Source: DASQZJ01 sp035638775
GTDB taxonomy: Bacteria; Pseudomonadota; Gammaproteobacteria; UBA5335; SLRW01
Assembly: GCA_035638775.1 (NCBI GenBank)
Contig: DASQZJ010000064.1
Coordinates: 1-64,000 of the forward strand
DNA: 64,000 nucleotides
Direction: 5' to 3'
Shown here: positions 45,755 to 54,450 of the stretch, piece after piece
How the letters are laid out: every line of letters starts with the position of its first letter
Position numbering within the stretch: position 1 is the stretch's first letter
Notes under the pieces: generated by a model
The model's database searches: none
The model's input: only the letters and a program-made list of their open reading frames with translations
What the model was told of the DNA's origin: nothing
Translations under genes and position numbers: made by a program

Positions 45755-45786
45755 GGGCGACCGTCCCCCGGTCGCCCTCTTTTTTT
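45755..45786 (+). terminator. Strong Rho-independent terminator
   Basis: A 9-bp stem, GGGCGACCG (45755-45763) and CGGTCGCCC (45769-45777), with a TCCCC loop, followed by TCTTTTTTT. It lies more than 400 bp from any annotated coding region. Confidence 0.88.
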
Positions 45787-46207
45787 CCAGCCCGCCCGGG
45801 GCGGCGGTGAGTCGGCCCCTCTCCGGGAGACGCCGGGATCGGGATCCGGGTTCCCGGGTGGCCGGCACTACACCAAGCCTGTCTCTCGACGCCCGCTGCG
45901 CGCCCGCCCGCGCCTGCGGCATCATGGTGCCCGCCGAGGGCATGCGCCGGCATGGGGGGAACCGATCCCGTCGGGGCCGGCATGACCTGGCTAATGCCCG
46001 TTGGCCGGATGCGGTTTCCGGTGTCCTTCACGCCGCGCTGCCGGATGCCCGTCCCGGCGCGGGATCACCGCCACGATCGCAGGATGTTCTGCCGGGTCTG
46101 GCCGGCGCTCCGCTACGGCCGCTCCCGACTTTGACACCGCGTGGCTAAACGATTAGGAATAGGCCTGAATAAGTCCGACTGAGACCGGGATCTTCGGGGG
46201 GATCACG
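45787..46207. other. Intergenic region before the amidohydrolase gene
   Basis: 421 bp without a supported gene. A candidate promoter for the amidohydrolase lies near its end: TTGACA (46131-46136), a 17-bp spacer and TAGGAA (46154-46159). Confidence 0.5.
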
Positions 46208-48133
46208 ATGCCTGCATCCGGCACCTGGGACGTACTGTTCAAGAACGCGCTCGTCTTCGACGGCACCGGGGCGGCGCCGGAGTACGTGGACGTGGCCGTG
46301 CGCGACGGCCGCATTGCCGACAAGGGCGCCGCCCTTCCGGAACGCGATGCCTCCCGGGTCATCGACCTCGAAGGCCAGTGGCTGATGCCGGGACTGCTCG
46401 ACATCCACACGCACTTCGACCTCGAGGTCGAGGTCGAGCCCGGGCTGCCGGAAGCGGTGCGGCACGGGACCACCACGGCCGTGGTCAGCAACTGCAGCCT
46501 GGGCCTGGCCTTCGGTGCGCAGAAGAGCGCCCGGCAGAATCCCGTCGTGGACTGTTTCGCGCGGGTGGAGAACATCCCCAAGCACGTGCTGGAGAAGGTC
46601 GCCGGGCAATGCGACTGGAACACCTCGCGCGCCTACCTGGAGCATTTCTCGCGGCTTCCGCTGGGCCCCAACATCGTGCCCATGATCCCCCACTCCATGC
46701 TGCGGGTGCAGGTCATGGGGCTGCAGGACAGCATTCGCCGGGACCCTGACGAGCGGGAGCTCGAGGAGATGTGCCGCCTGGTGGAAGGGGCGATGGAAGA
46801 AGGCTACGTCGGCTTCTCCACCGACGCCCTGCCATTCCACTATCTGGCCAACGATCCGAACCGCCGCTCGCGCATTCCCACCCATTTCGCCAGCTTCCGT
46901 GAGCTGCGCCGGATCACCCGCATCCTGCGCCGCCATGACCGCGTGTGGCAGGCGACCCCGCCCAAGGACAGCCGCCTCCAGACGCTGCGCAACTTCCTGC
47001 TGACCAGTGGCCGCCTGTTCGGCCGGCCGCTCAAGGTCACGGCGGTGGCGGCACTGGATGTCCACACCAACCACTCCATCGCGGGCATGGGACTGAAGCT
47101 GACCCGCCTGCTCAACTCGCGGCTGGTGAATGGCCGTTTTCGGCTGCAGGCGCTGTCGGCCCCCTTCAAGGTCTGGGCGGACGGTCCGATCACGCCGCTG
47201 GCCGAGGAGATCCCCGAACTGCGCGAGCTGAACGAGCCCGACCTCGAGGATCGCGAGACCCGCAGGCGCACCCTGGACGATCCCGACTACGTGCGGCGGT
47301 TCCGCCGGATGTGGTTCCGGGGCAAGTCCGGGTTCAACATCGCCAATCTCAAGCGCAGGCTCAATATCGAGGATCTGGTCCTGAACCGGCGCCTCGACGA
47401 CATGTTCATCGGCCGCTGCCCGGTCGCCGACTGGACCGGCGAATCGATGGAATCCGTGTACCGGCGCCTGCGGGCCTGGCAGGCGGGCGAGACGGCGCAG
47501 GCCCGGAGCGAGGCAGAGGCGCAGGCGTTCGCCGGCTTCCCGAATCCGGTCGCCGATGACGCGGATTTCTTTCTCCACCTCCTGCGTCGGTACGACACGG
47601 ATCTGCGCTGGCACACCACCACTGCCAACCGCGATCCGGAGATGGTGCGGCGGCTGCTGTTCGACCCGCAGATCCTGCCCGGCTTCAACGACAGCGGCGC
47701 CCACCTGACCAACATGGCGTTCTACGACTGCAACCTGCGCACCCTGAAGCTGGCGGCCGAGCAATCGCTGGAACGGGTCTCCGAATCGGTTCGGCGGCTG
47801 ACCCGCGAGCCGGCGGACTTCTTCTCGATCGATGCCGGCGGACTGGAGATCGGCGACCGCGCGGACCTGGTCGCGGTGGACCCCCGGGCGCTCGCGAACT
47901 GGGACCCGGAGCAGACCATCCGCTACGAGTACCGCCCGGTGTTCCACCACCACCAGATGGTCAACCGCAGCGAGGGCGTGGTCACGCACAGCATGATCGG
48001 CGGAACCCTGGCGTGGGAGAACGGAGCGTTCACCGAGGCCTTCGGCCGGCGGCGCATGGGACGTGCGCTTCGCGACCGGCGCACCGAGGGGCCGGGCGGC
48101 TTCGCGCGCCACGGTTCGCGCATCGCGGCCTGA
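46208..48133 (+). CDS. Amidohydrolase, N-acyl-D-amino-acid deacylase-like
   Basis: A 641-residue metal-dependent hydrolase. The N-terminal DLLFKNA-like strand and MPGLLDIHTHFDLEVE (HxH metal motif near residues 65-67) open the TIM barrel. GTTTAVVSNCSLG near residue 92, ALDVHTNHS, WHTTTANRDPE and FNDSGAHLTNMA (metal-site Asp) follow. The C-terminus LEIGDRADLVAVDPRAL closes the composite beta-domain. Relatives release acyl groups from D-amino acids, but substrate range in this group is broad. It is convergent with an acyl-CoA dehydrogenase pair, so a role in degradation of an N-acyl or ring compound is possible. Confidence 0.87.
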   Translation: MPASGTWDVLFKNALVFDGTGAAPEYVDVAVRDGRIADKGAALPERDASRVIDLEGQWLMPGLLDIHTHFDLEVEVEPGLPEAVRHGTTTAVVSNCSLGLAFGAQKSARQNPVVDCFARVENIPKHVLEKVAGQCDWNTSRAYLEHFSRLPLGPNIVPMIPHSMLRVQVMGLQDSIRRDPDERELEEMCRLVEGAMEEGYVGFSTDALPFHYLANDPNRRSRIPTHFASFRELRRITRILRRHDRVWQATPPKDSRLQTLRNFLLTSGRLFGRPLKVTAVAALDVHTNHSIAGMGLKLTRLLNSRLVNGRFRLQALSAPFKVWADGPITPLAEEIPELRELNEPDLEDRETRRRTLDDPDYVRRFRRMWFRGKSGFNIANLKRRLNIEDLVLNRRLDDMFIGRCPVADWTGESMESVYRRLRAWQAGETAQARSEAEAQAFAGFPNPVADDADFFLHLLRRYDTDLRWHTTTANRDPEMVRRLLFDPQILPGFNDSGAHLTNMAFYDCNLRTLKLAAEQSLERVSESVRRLTREPADFFSIDAGGLEIGDRADLVAVDPRALANWDPEQTIRYEYRPVFHHHQMVNRSEGVVTHSMIGGTLAWENGAFTEAFGRRRMGRALRDRRTEGPGGFARHGSRIAA

Positions 48134-48134
48134 G

Positions 48135-48179
48135 CCGGCGGCCGGGACCGGTCATCGCCCGGCCGGGCCCGGCCGCCGG
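48135..48179. terminator. Long-stem hairpin between convergent genes
   Basis: A 12-bp stem, CCGGCGGCCGGG (48135-48146) and CCCGGCCGCCGG (48168-48179), with a 21-nt structured loop and no T run. Confidence 0.5.
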
Positions 48180-48183
48180 TCCG

Positions 48184-49401
48184 CTACTTGGCGCCGCCGG
48201 GGATCTCGTTGAACGGCACGTCCTTGTCCACCCGGATGTCCGGCGGCAGCCCCAACACGCGTTCGGCGATCACGTTGCGCAGGATCTCGTCCGAGCCGCC
48301 CTCGATGCGATGCCCCGGGGAACGGAAGAAGGCGCGCTGGAACAGCGCCTCCATCTCCGCATCGTCGGGATCGTAGAGAGCCCCCGCCATCCCCTGCAGG
48401 TCCAGGATGAACGACGACATCTCCTCGCGATTGATCCCCAGGACCAGCTTGGTGATGGAATTCTCCGGCCCCGGAGTCTCGCCACGCGACAGTGCGGAGA
48501 TGGTGCGATAGCCGGTGTACTTGAGCCCCGATGCCTTGACGTACCAGTCGGCCAGGCGCTCGCGTACGGCCTGGTTGCGGATGGCGGGCCCGTCCTCCAG
48601 ATCCAGCCGGCCGGCCAGCTCGAGCATCTCGTCGAAGTCCGTCGGGAAGGCACCACCGACCGAGACGCGCTCGTGCATCAGCGTCGTCAGCGCCACTTTC
48701 CAGCCGTCCCCGACCGCACCGAGACGCTGGGAATCCGGTACCCGCAGGTCGGTGAAGAAGACCTCGTTGAACTCGGACCCGCCCGAGACCTGCTTGATCG
48801 GGCGCACCTCCACCCCGGGGGCGTGCATGTCGATGAAGAAGAAGGTCAGGCCCTTGTGCTTGGGCACCGTCGGGTCGCTGCGCGTGACCAGGATGGCGTA
48901 GTCGCTGACGTGGGCGCCGGAGGTCCAGATCTTCTGCCCGTTGATCACCCATTCGTCGCCGTCGCGCCGCGCCCGGGTACGGATGCCCGCCAGGTCCGAG
49001 CCGGCCGCCGGCTCGGAGAACAGCTGGCACCAGATCTCGTCACCGCGCGCCATGGCCGGCAGGTAGCGCTTCTTCTGCTCCTCGGTGGCATAAGTCATCA
49101 TGGTGGGCCCGCACATCCCGTGGCCCACGGTGAACACGCCGCTGAGCTGGCGCAGCTCACCCTCCTCCTGGTTCCAGATCACGCGCTCGATGGGCGAGGC
49201 GCCGCGACCGCCGTACTCCTTCGGCCAGTGCAGGCAGGCCCAGCCGGCGTCGTACTTGCGCGCCTGCCATTCCTTGGCGAGATCCAGCGGGCGCGCCGTG
49301 TCGCGCGTGCGTTCACGCCAGTCGCGCGGCGCGTTCTCGTCGATCCAGGCCCGCGCTTCGGCGCGGAACCGGGCCTCTTCGGGGGTGTCGTTGAAATCCA
49401 T
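48184..49401 (-). CDS. Acyl-CoA dehydrogenase (first of a pair)
   Basis: A 405-residue flavoenzyme with CQLFSEPAAGSDLAGIRTRA and INGQKIWTSGAHVSDYAIL in the middle beta-domain and GGSDEILRNVIAERVLGLP near the C-terminus. The Gly-Ser-Asp-Glu context is family-typical. It oxidises an acyl-CoA at the alpha-beta position, passing electrons to ETF. It is co-directional with, and 16 bp downstream of, the second dehydrogenase. Such unequal pairs often act together on steroid-side-chain or branched or aromatic acyl-CoAs as heteromers. Confidence 0.93.
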   Translation of the reverse strand: MDFNDTPEEARFRAEARAWIDENAPRDWRERTRDTARPLDLAKEWQARKYDAGWACLHWPKEYGGRGASPIERVIWNQEEGELRQLSGVFTVGHGMCGPTMMTYATEEQKKRYLPAMARGDEIWCQLFSEPAAGSDLAGIRTRARRDGDEWVINGQKIWTSGAHVSDYAILVTRSDPTVPKHKGLTFFFIDMHAPGVEVRPIKQVSGGSEFNEVFFTDLRVPDSQRLGAVGDGWKVALTTLMHERVSVGGAFPTDFDEMLELAGRLDLEDGPAIRNQAVRERLADWYVKASGLKYTGYRTISALSRGETPGPENSITKLVLGINREEMSSFILDLQGMAGALYDPDDAEMEALFQRAFFRSPGHRIEGGSDEILRNVIAERVLGLPPDIRVDKDVPFNEIPGGAK

Positions 49402-49417
49402 GGTCGTCGCTCCGTGT

Positions 49418-50536
49418 TCAGGCGGCCCGGGCTTCCAGGCGTGAAACCAGCAGGTCCTTCCAGTGCAGGGGGCTGCCCAGCACCAGGTCCAGCAGCTTGG
49501 AGCGCCGGTAGTAGAGGTGCGGGTCGGCCTCCCAGGTGAATCCCATGCCGCCGTGGACCTGGATGTTCTCCCGGGCGCACTGATGGAAGGCGTCGCAGGC
49601 GCCCACGCGGGCCGTCGCCGCCGCAACCGGCAGCTCCGGCGCGTCGCTGGAGAGCGCCCAGGCGCCGAAGTAGCAGTTCGAGCGCGCCAGCTCGGTGGCC
49701 GCGAACATGTCCGCCAGGCGATGCTTGATCGCCTGGAACGAGCCGATCGGGCGGCCAAAGGCGTAGCGCTCCAGGGCGTAGTCGCGCGCCATGTCCAGGC
49801 TCGCCTGCGCGCCGCCGAGCTGCTCGAAGGCCACCAGCACCGCCGCCCGGTCCAGGATCGACTCGAGCAGCTGCCAGCCCTGCCGCGGCTCCCCCAGGGG
49901 TTCTGCGGCCGCACCGTCGAACGTGACCTCGCCGAGGGAACGGCTGGCGTCGACGGACTTGAGCTCGCGGCGGGACACCCCGTCGCCGCCGAGCTCCACC
50001 AGGAACAGGCCGAGATCCCGCTCCCCGTCCCCGGTGCGCGCCGCCACCACCGCGAGATCGGCGACCGTGGCATCCGGCACCGGGCGCTTGCGGCCGCTGA
50101 TCCGGCCGTTCTCCGTCCGCGCCGTCACGGCTGCCGGCGACAGGCCACCCGCCCTCTCCCAGACGGCCAGCGTGCCGATCCGCTCGCCGGAGGCGAGTCC
50201 CGGCAGCAGGCGCTGTTTCTGCTCCTCGCTGCCGGCCCGCAGCAAGGCCTCGGTGCACAGGTACACCGAAGAGGAAAACGGGATCGGCGCCAGCGAGCGG
50301 CCCAGCTCCTCGGCGATGACGCACAGCTCGAGGTAGCCGGCTTCGATGCCGCCGTAGCTCTCCGGCACGGCGGTACCCAGCCAGCCCATCTCGGCGACCG
50401 CCTTCCACAGGTCGGCGTGATAGGCTTCCCCGCCGTCCAGGATCCGCCGCACCTCGCTGGACGGCGACTTGCTGTCCAGGAAGCGGCGCGCCTGGTCGCG
50501 CAGCATGTTCTGATCGTCGGAAAACTCGAAGTTCAT
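49418..50536 (-). CDS. Acyl-CoA dehydrogenase (second of a pair)
   Basis: A 372-residue, more divergent acyl-CoA dehydrogenase. The N-terminal helical domain FEFSDDQNMLRDQARRFLD, a weakly conserved beta-domain, and the C-terminal helices YALERYAFGRPIGSFQAIKHRLADM and QVHGGMGFTWEADPHLYYRR are clear. The GGSDE-type catalytic segment of the partner is absent, so it may be the non-catalytic FAD-sharing subunit of a heteromer. It starts the operon, with a GGGGAAAT ribosome site. Confidence 0.9.
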   Translation of the reverse strand: MNFEFSDDQNMLRDQARRFLDSKSPSSEVRRILDGGEAYHADLWKAVAEMGWLGTAVPESYGGIEAGYLELCVIAEELGRSLAPIPFSSSVYLCTEALLRAGSEEQKQRLLPGLASGERIGTLAVWERAGGLSPAAVTARTENGRISGRKRPVPDATVADLAVVAARTGDGERDLGLFLVELGGDGVSRRELKSVDASRSLGEVTFDGAAAEPLGEPRQGWQLLESILDRAAVLVAFEQLGGAQASLDMARDYALERYAFGRPIGSFQAIKHRLADMFAATELARSNCYFGAWALSSDAPELPVAAATARVGACDAFHQCARENIQVHGGMGFTWEADPHLYYRRSKLLDLVLGSPLHWKDLLVSRLEARAA

Positions 50537-50697
50537 TGGGATTTCCCCGGATGTCGTGATACCCGCGGACGACCGGCATGCAGCCGGCGTCCGTGTCGAC
50601 CGCCGCATTGGCGTGGATTCCTCCGCCGCGGCACGCGTTGGCGGCCCCGGCGGGTCCCGGGAACGTGCCCTGCCGAAGCCCGTCCCGCGCGACAAAA

Positions 50698-50713
50698 TAG
50701 TTAGCGTACTATA
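50698..50713 (-). promoter_or_regulatory. Promoter/operator of the acyl-CoA dehydrogenase operon
   Basis: The 14-bp imperfect palindrome TAGTTAGCGTACTA (50698-50711) overlaps TATAGT on the minus strand (50713-50708), a likely -10. It lies about 165 bp upstream of the first gene. The arrangement suggests repression, perhaps by a TetR-type regulator of acyl-CoA metabolism. Confidence 0.45.
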
Positions 50714-50745
50714 GCAATCGCCCGGACGTCAGCGCTGCCCGGCCC

Positions 50746-53247
50746 TCATTCCGTCCACCCGGAGCGGGATTCCCCGGCGGCCGGCGGCGGCCGGCCGGTC
50801 TTCCGTTTCCGGGGCAGGACCGCCGACAGGGTTACCGCAATACCCCCAAGAATGACGAGGCTCCAGTCGGAGAGGTGCAGCGGGCTCACGTGCAGCAGGC
50901 GCGCGAGCGCCGGCACCTGGATCAGGACCAGGGAGGCCACCGTGGAGAACCCGGCGACAGCCCGCGCCATGCATGTGCGCAGACCGCTCAGGGCCGCCGT
51001 CAGACCCGCGCTGGACAGGATCAGCATCGCAAGAGCCATGGCCCGCGCGTGGGGCACGTTGCCGCCCGCCCCGAACGCGTGCACGTAAGCACCCGTTACG
51101 AGCAGCGTCAGCAGCACGCCCGTGGCGGTGATCCGGACCCACTCCCCGGGCCCGAAAAACCGCACGCGCGCGGCGGCGTCCGCGCTCTCCAGGGGCCCCT
51201 TCGCCGGCAGTTCCTGGAACACGAGCATCGCCGTGGGATGAATGATCATCTCCAGCCAGACGACGTGGATCGGGAGGTACAGCAGGGGCTGGCCGGCCAG
51301 GGGGATCAGGGTCGCGGTCAATACCAGGGGAATGTGCACCATGAGCAGGTAGCGAAAGCTCAGCCGCAGGTTGCGAAACAGCGCACGCCCCTCGGCGATG
51401 GCGCGCACGATGCTGCGGAAGTTGTCGTCGAGCAGCACCACGGCCGCCGCCTCGCGCGCGCTCCGGGTACCCCTCTCGCCCATCGCGATGCCGATGTCGG
51501 CGGATTGCAGCGCCGGCACATCGTTGACGCCATCCCCGGTCACGGCGACCACCGTGCCGTCGGCCTGGATCGCGCGAACCAGCGCCAGCTTCTGCGAGGG
51601 TACCGCCCGCGCCACGACATCGACCTCGCGCCAGCCGGCGCCGCGGAGGACATCTTCCAGGGCGCGTTCGCCGCTCACGACCCGGGGCCGCTCCGCGCCC
51701 AGTCCGATTTCGCGGGCCACGGCGCCGGCGGTAGCGGCATGATCGCCGGTAACCATGATCACATGAATCCCCGCCTGGCGGCACTCCCGCACCGCCTCGA
51801 TGACACCCTCGCGGACCGGGTCCTCGTATGCCAGCAGGCCCGCCAGGCCGAAGCCCCGGTCCGGCTCCCCGCCCGGCCAGTCACCGTCGGGCAACTCGCG
51901 CGAGGCGCAGGCCAGCACCCGGTGGCCGTCCCGGGCAATCTCCTCGACGCGCGCGAGCCAGCGGCCCTTCTCCGCCTCGGACAGATCGCACAAGGCCAGC
52001 AACACCTCCGGCGCACCCTTGGTCACCGCGCGCAGCGTGCCGTCGACCTGCACGACCGCCGTCTCCCGGGCCCGCTCTTCACTGAACGGGAAGCGGGCCC
52101 GGATCTGCGCCGGAGCCACGCGGCCAGCCTGGGCCAGCGTCGCCTCATCGACCGGGTCGCCGCTGTCCGAACGACACGCCAGCGCTGCCTGCGCCACGAG
52201 AGCTTCCGCAGTCACGCCGCTGGCCGGATAGAGATGGGCCAGCCGCAGGCGTCCCTCGGTCAGGGTCCCGGTCTTGTCCGAGCAGATGCAGCCGACGCGG
52301 CCGATGTTCTCTACCGCCACGGCCCTCCGCACCAGCGCCTGGCGCCGCGCGAGCCGATACACGCCCACGCCCAGGAAGAACGTGAACACCACCGGGAATT
52401 CCTCCGGCAGGGCCGCCACGGCGAGCGTCACGGCGCTGATCGCGGCGTCCAGCACGCCGTGACCCTGCTGCAGCCGAACCCAGGCGAGCAGCAGGCACAT
52501 GGTGCCGGCCGCGGCCACGAGTCCCGCCACAAGGCGGGTAATCGCGCGCTGCAACGGGGTGCGCGACTGTTCGCCGGCGCGCGCGGAGCGCACGATCTCG
52601 CCGTACAGCGTCTCGTGTCCCGTATACACGATCCGCAGCAGCGCACGGCCGGTCAGCAGGCGGGTTCCGGCCAGGCCCCAGTACGCCTCGTCGACGGCGG
52701 GCGCGGCGCCCTGCGGCAGCGCGTCGAGGACCCTCTTGCGCACGGGGAAGGCCTCTCCCGTGAGCGTGGACTCCTCGGCCTGCAGGTCTTCCCCGGCGAC
52801 GAGCAGGCCGTCGGCGGGGAACGGGTCCCCGGGTCCCATCTCCACGAGGTCCCCCGGCACCAGCCCGGCCGCCGGGAGGCTCACCACCGCTCCGTCCCGT
52901 CGAACCCGGGTGACAGAGGCAAGACGGCTCGCCAGTCCCGCCGTGGAAGCGCGCGTGCGGCGGTGCAGCCAGGCGTCCATGCCGGCAAAGGGGATCGTGG
53001 CCAGCGCCAGCACCAGCGCCTCGGTGTAATCCGCCAGCCCGAAAAAGACCGCAGCGGTCCCGAGCAGGAACCACAGCATCGGGTCCCGGGCCGTATCGCG
53101 CAACAGGACGACCAGGCCGCCGGGCGGCTCCTCGACGATGTCGTTCCGCCCGTAGCGGCGCAGCCGACCCTCGACGTCGCCGGACGCGAGGCCGGCCCCG
53201 GGTTCGAGTCCCTCGATACGCGCCCGCCCTACCTCGCGTGGATTCAT
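50746..53247 (-). CDS. Cation-transporting P-type ATPase (P2-like)
   Basis: An 833-residue ion pump. The actuator domain has LTGEAFP, helix M4 has AALPEEFPVVF in place of the usual PEGLP, and the phosphorylation motif is CSDKTGTLTEG. The nucleotide domain has KGAPEVL and the hinge motif is VTGDGVNDVPAL. About eight to ten membrane helices are present. It resembles Ca2+/H+-type pumps, but the PEEFP variant leaves the ion open. The ATG at 53247 begins the cation-ATPase N-terminal domain; the longer frame upstream is not supported. Confidence 0.88.
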   Translation of the reverse strand: MNPREVGRARIEGLEPGAGLASGDVEGRLRRYGRNDIVEEPPGGLVVLLRDTARDPMLWFLLGTAAVFFGLADYTEALVLALATIPFAGMDAWLHRRTRASTAGLASRLASVTRVRRDGAVVSLPAAGLVPGDLVEMGPGDPFPADGLLVAGEDLQAEESTLTGEAFPVRKRVLDALPQGAAPAVDEAYWGLAGTRLLTGRALLRIVYTGHETLYGEIVRSARAGEQSRTPLQRAITRLVAGLVAAAGTMCLLLAWVRLQQGHGVLDAAISAVTLAVAALPEEFPVVFTFFLGVGVYRLARRQALVRRAVAVENIGRVGCICSDKTGTLTEGRLRLAHLYPASGVTAEALVAQAALACRSDSGDPVDEATLAQAGRVAPAQIRARFPFSEERARETAVVQVDGTLRAVTKGAPEVLLALCDLSEAEKGRWLARVEEIARDGHRVLACASRELPDGDWPGGEPDRGFGLAGLLAYEDPVREGVIEAVRECRQAGIHVIMVTGDHAATAGAVAREIGLGAERPRVVSGERALEDVLRGAGWREVDVVARAVPSQKLALVRAIQADGTVVAVTGDGVNDVPALQSADIGIAMGERGTRSAREAAAVVLLDDNFRSIVRAIAEGRALFRNLRLSFRYLLMVHIPLVLTATLIPLAGQPLLYLPIHVVWLEMIIHPTAMLVFQELPAKGPLESADAAARVRFFGPGEWVRITATGVLLTLLVTGAYVHAFGAGGNVPHARAMALAMLILSSAGLTAALSGLRTCMARAVAGFSTVASLVLIQVPALARLLHVSPLHLSDWSLVILGGIAVTLSAVLPRKRKTGRPPPAAGESRSGWTE

Positions 53248-53423
53248 GGCAGCCCACCCGGGAAGGAATCCAGATGCCGATGCTACCCGCCCCCCCGATC
53301 GGGTACCTTGATCCCGCTCACCGTTGCAAGCCGCGCCCGCTGGACTAAGCTCAGTGAAGCAGCGCTTTCGCGCTGCGCGGGCACTGGGTGTGCCCGCCGT
53401 GCAAACCAGGGAAGGGTTGCGCA

Positions 53424-54446
53424 ATGGACAGGGACGCCATCCTCGTGACGGGCGGCGCCGGATACATCGGCAGTCATGTCGTACGCCAGCTGGGCGAAGC
53501 CGGCGAATCCGTCGTCGTTCTGGACAATCTCACGACCGGCTTCGCCGAAGCCGTGCTGCACGGCGAGCTGGTCGTCGGCGACGCCGGCGATGCCGGCCTG
53601 GTGCAGCGGCTTCTGCGCGAGCACCGGATCCGGACCGTGATGCACTTCGCGGCACACACCGTGGTGCCCGAATCCGTCGCCAATCCGCTCAAGTATTACG
53701 GCAACAACACCGCGAATACCCGGAGCCTGCTCGCCTGTTGCCAGGAGAGCGGCGTTCGCGCGTTCGTCTTCTCCTCCACCGCGGCGGTCTATGGCATCCC
53801 GCCGCGGGGACGCGCAAGCGAAGAGACGCCGCCGGCCCCGATCAATCCCTACGGCACCTCGAAGCTGATGTCGGAGTGGATGCTGCGGGACCTGTCGGTC
53901 GCCACCGGCATGGGCTACGTCGCGCTGCGCTATTTCAACGTGGCGGGCAGCGATCCCGGGGGGCGCATCGGCCAGTCGACCCCGCGCGCGACCCTGCTGA
54001 CCAAGGTCGCCTGCGAGGCCGCGGTCGGCCGGCGCGGGCGCGTCGACATCTACGGCACCGACTACGACACGCCGGACGGCACCGGGGTGCGCGACTACGT
54101 GCACGTCGAGGATCTCGCGCGCGCACACCTGCTGGCACTGGACTACCTGCGTGCCGGCGGCGCGCCGGTAGTGCTCAATTGCGGCTACGGGCACGGCTAC
54201 AGCGTGCGCGAGGTACTCGCCGCGGTGGAGCGCTGCAACGGGCGGCCACTGGCGATTTCCGAGGCCGGACGGCGTCCCGGGGATCCCCCCGTGCTGGTCG
54301 CCGAATGCGACCGCATCCGCGAGGTTCTCGGCTGGACGCCCCGCTGCGACGACATCGACTTCATCGCCGCCACCAGCCTCGCCTGGGAACGGCGACTCGC
54401 CTGCCAGGCGCGACGCACGGACGGGAAGGCCGCGACGGCGGTATAG
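53424..54446 (+). CDS. galE: UDP-glucose 4-epimerase
   Basis: A 340-residue extended SDR. The NAD motif is TGGAGYIGSH, the serine region is FSSTAAVYG, and the catalytic Tyr-x-x-x-Lys is YGTSK. ALRYFNVAGSDPGGRIG and GTGVRDYVHVEDLARAH are GalE hallmarks. It interconverts UDP-glucose and UDP-galactose, supplying galactosyl precursors that the polysaccharide operon at 58.7-64 kb could use. The ATG at 53424 has a GAAGGG site; the open frame extends 12 codons upstream. Confidence 0.93.
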   Translation: MDRDAILVTGGAGYIGSHVVRQLGEAGESVVVLDNLTTGFAEAVLHGELVVGDAGDAGLVQRLLREHRIRTVMHFAAHTVVPESVANPLKYYGNNTANTRSLLACCQESGVRAFVFSSTAAVYGIPPRGRASEETPPAPINPYGTSKLMSEWMLRDLSVATGMGYVALRYFNVAGSDPGGRIGQSTPRATLLTKVACEAAVGRRGRVDIYGTDYDTPDGTGVRDYVHVEDLARAHLLALDYLRAGGAPVVLNCGYGHGYSVREVLAAVERCNGRPLAISEAGRRPGDPPVLVAECDRIREVLGWTPRCDDIDFIAATSLAWERRLACQARRTDGKAATAV

Positions 54447-54450
54447 CACC

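Larger units (their letters stand above)
45408..45786 (+). ncRNA. Candidate non-coding transcript (about 380 nt)
   Basis: The interval between the promoter above and a strong terminator holds no convincing coding frame; all frames are Arg/Pro/Gly-rich without initiation signals. It contains a perfect 10-bp hairpin, CGCCGCGGGC (45661-45670) with GCCCGCGGCG (45675-45684), and ends with the terminator. It may be a small regulatory RNA, a long leader of a decayed gene, or a gene remnant. No known RNA family was recognised. Confidence 0.4.

Noticed and set aside
45416..45985. 189-codon open frame in the empty region after the FhaC-like gene
   Set aside because: It starts with TTG inside the operator, is Arg/Pro/Gly-rich without a ribosome site, and runs through the strong terminator.
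46145..48112. 655-codon open frame antisense to the amidohydrolase
   Set aside because: Shadow of a clear metal-hydrolase gene with intact motifs.
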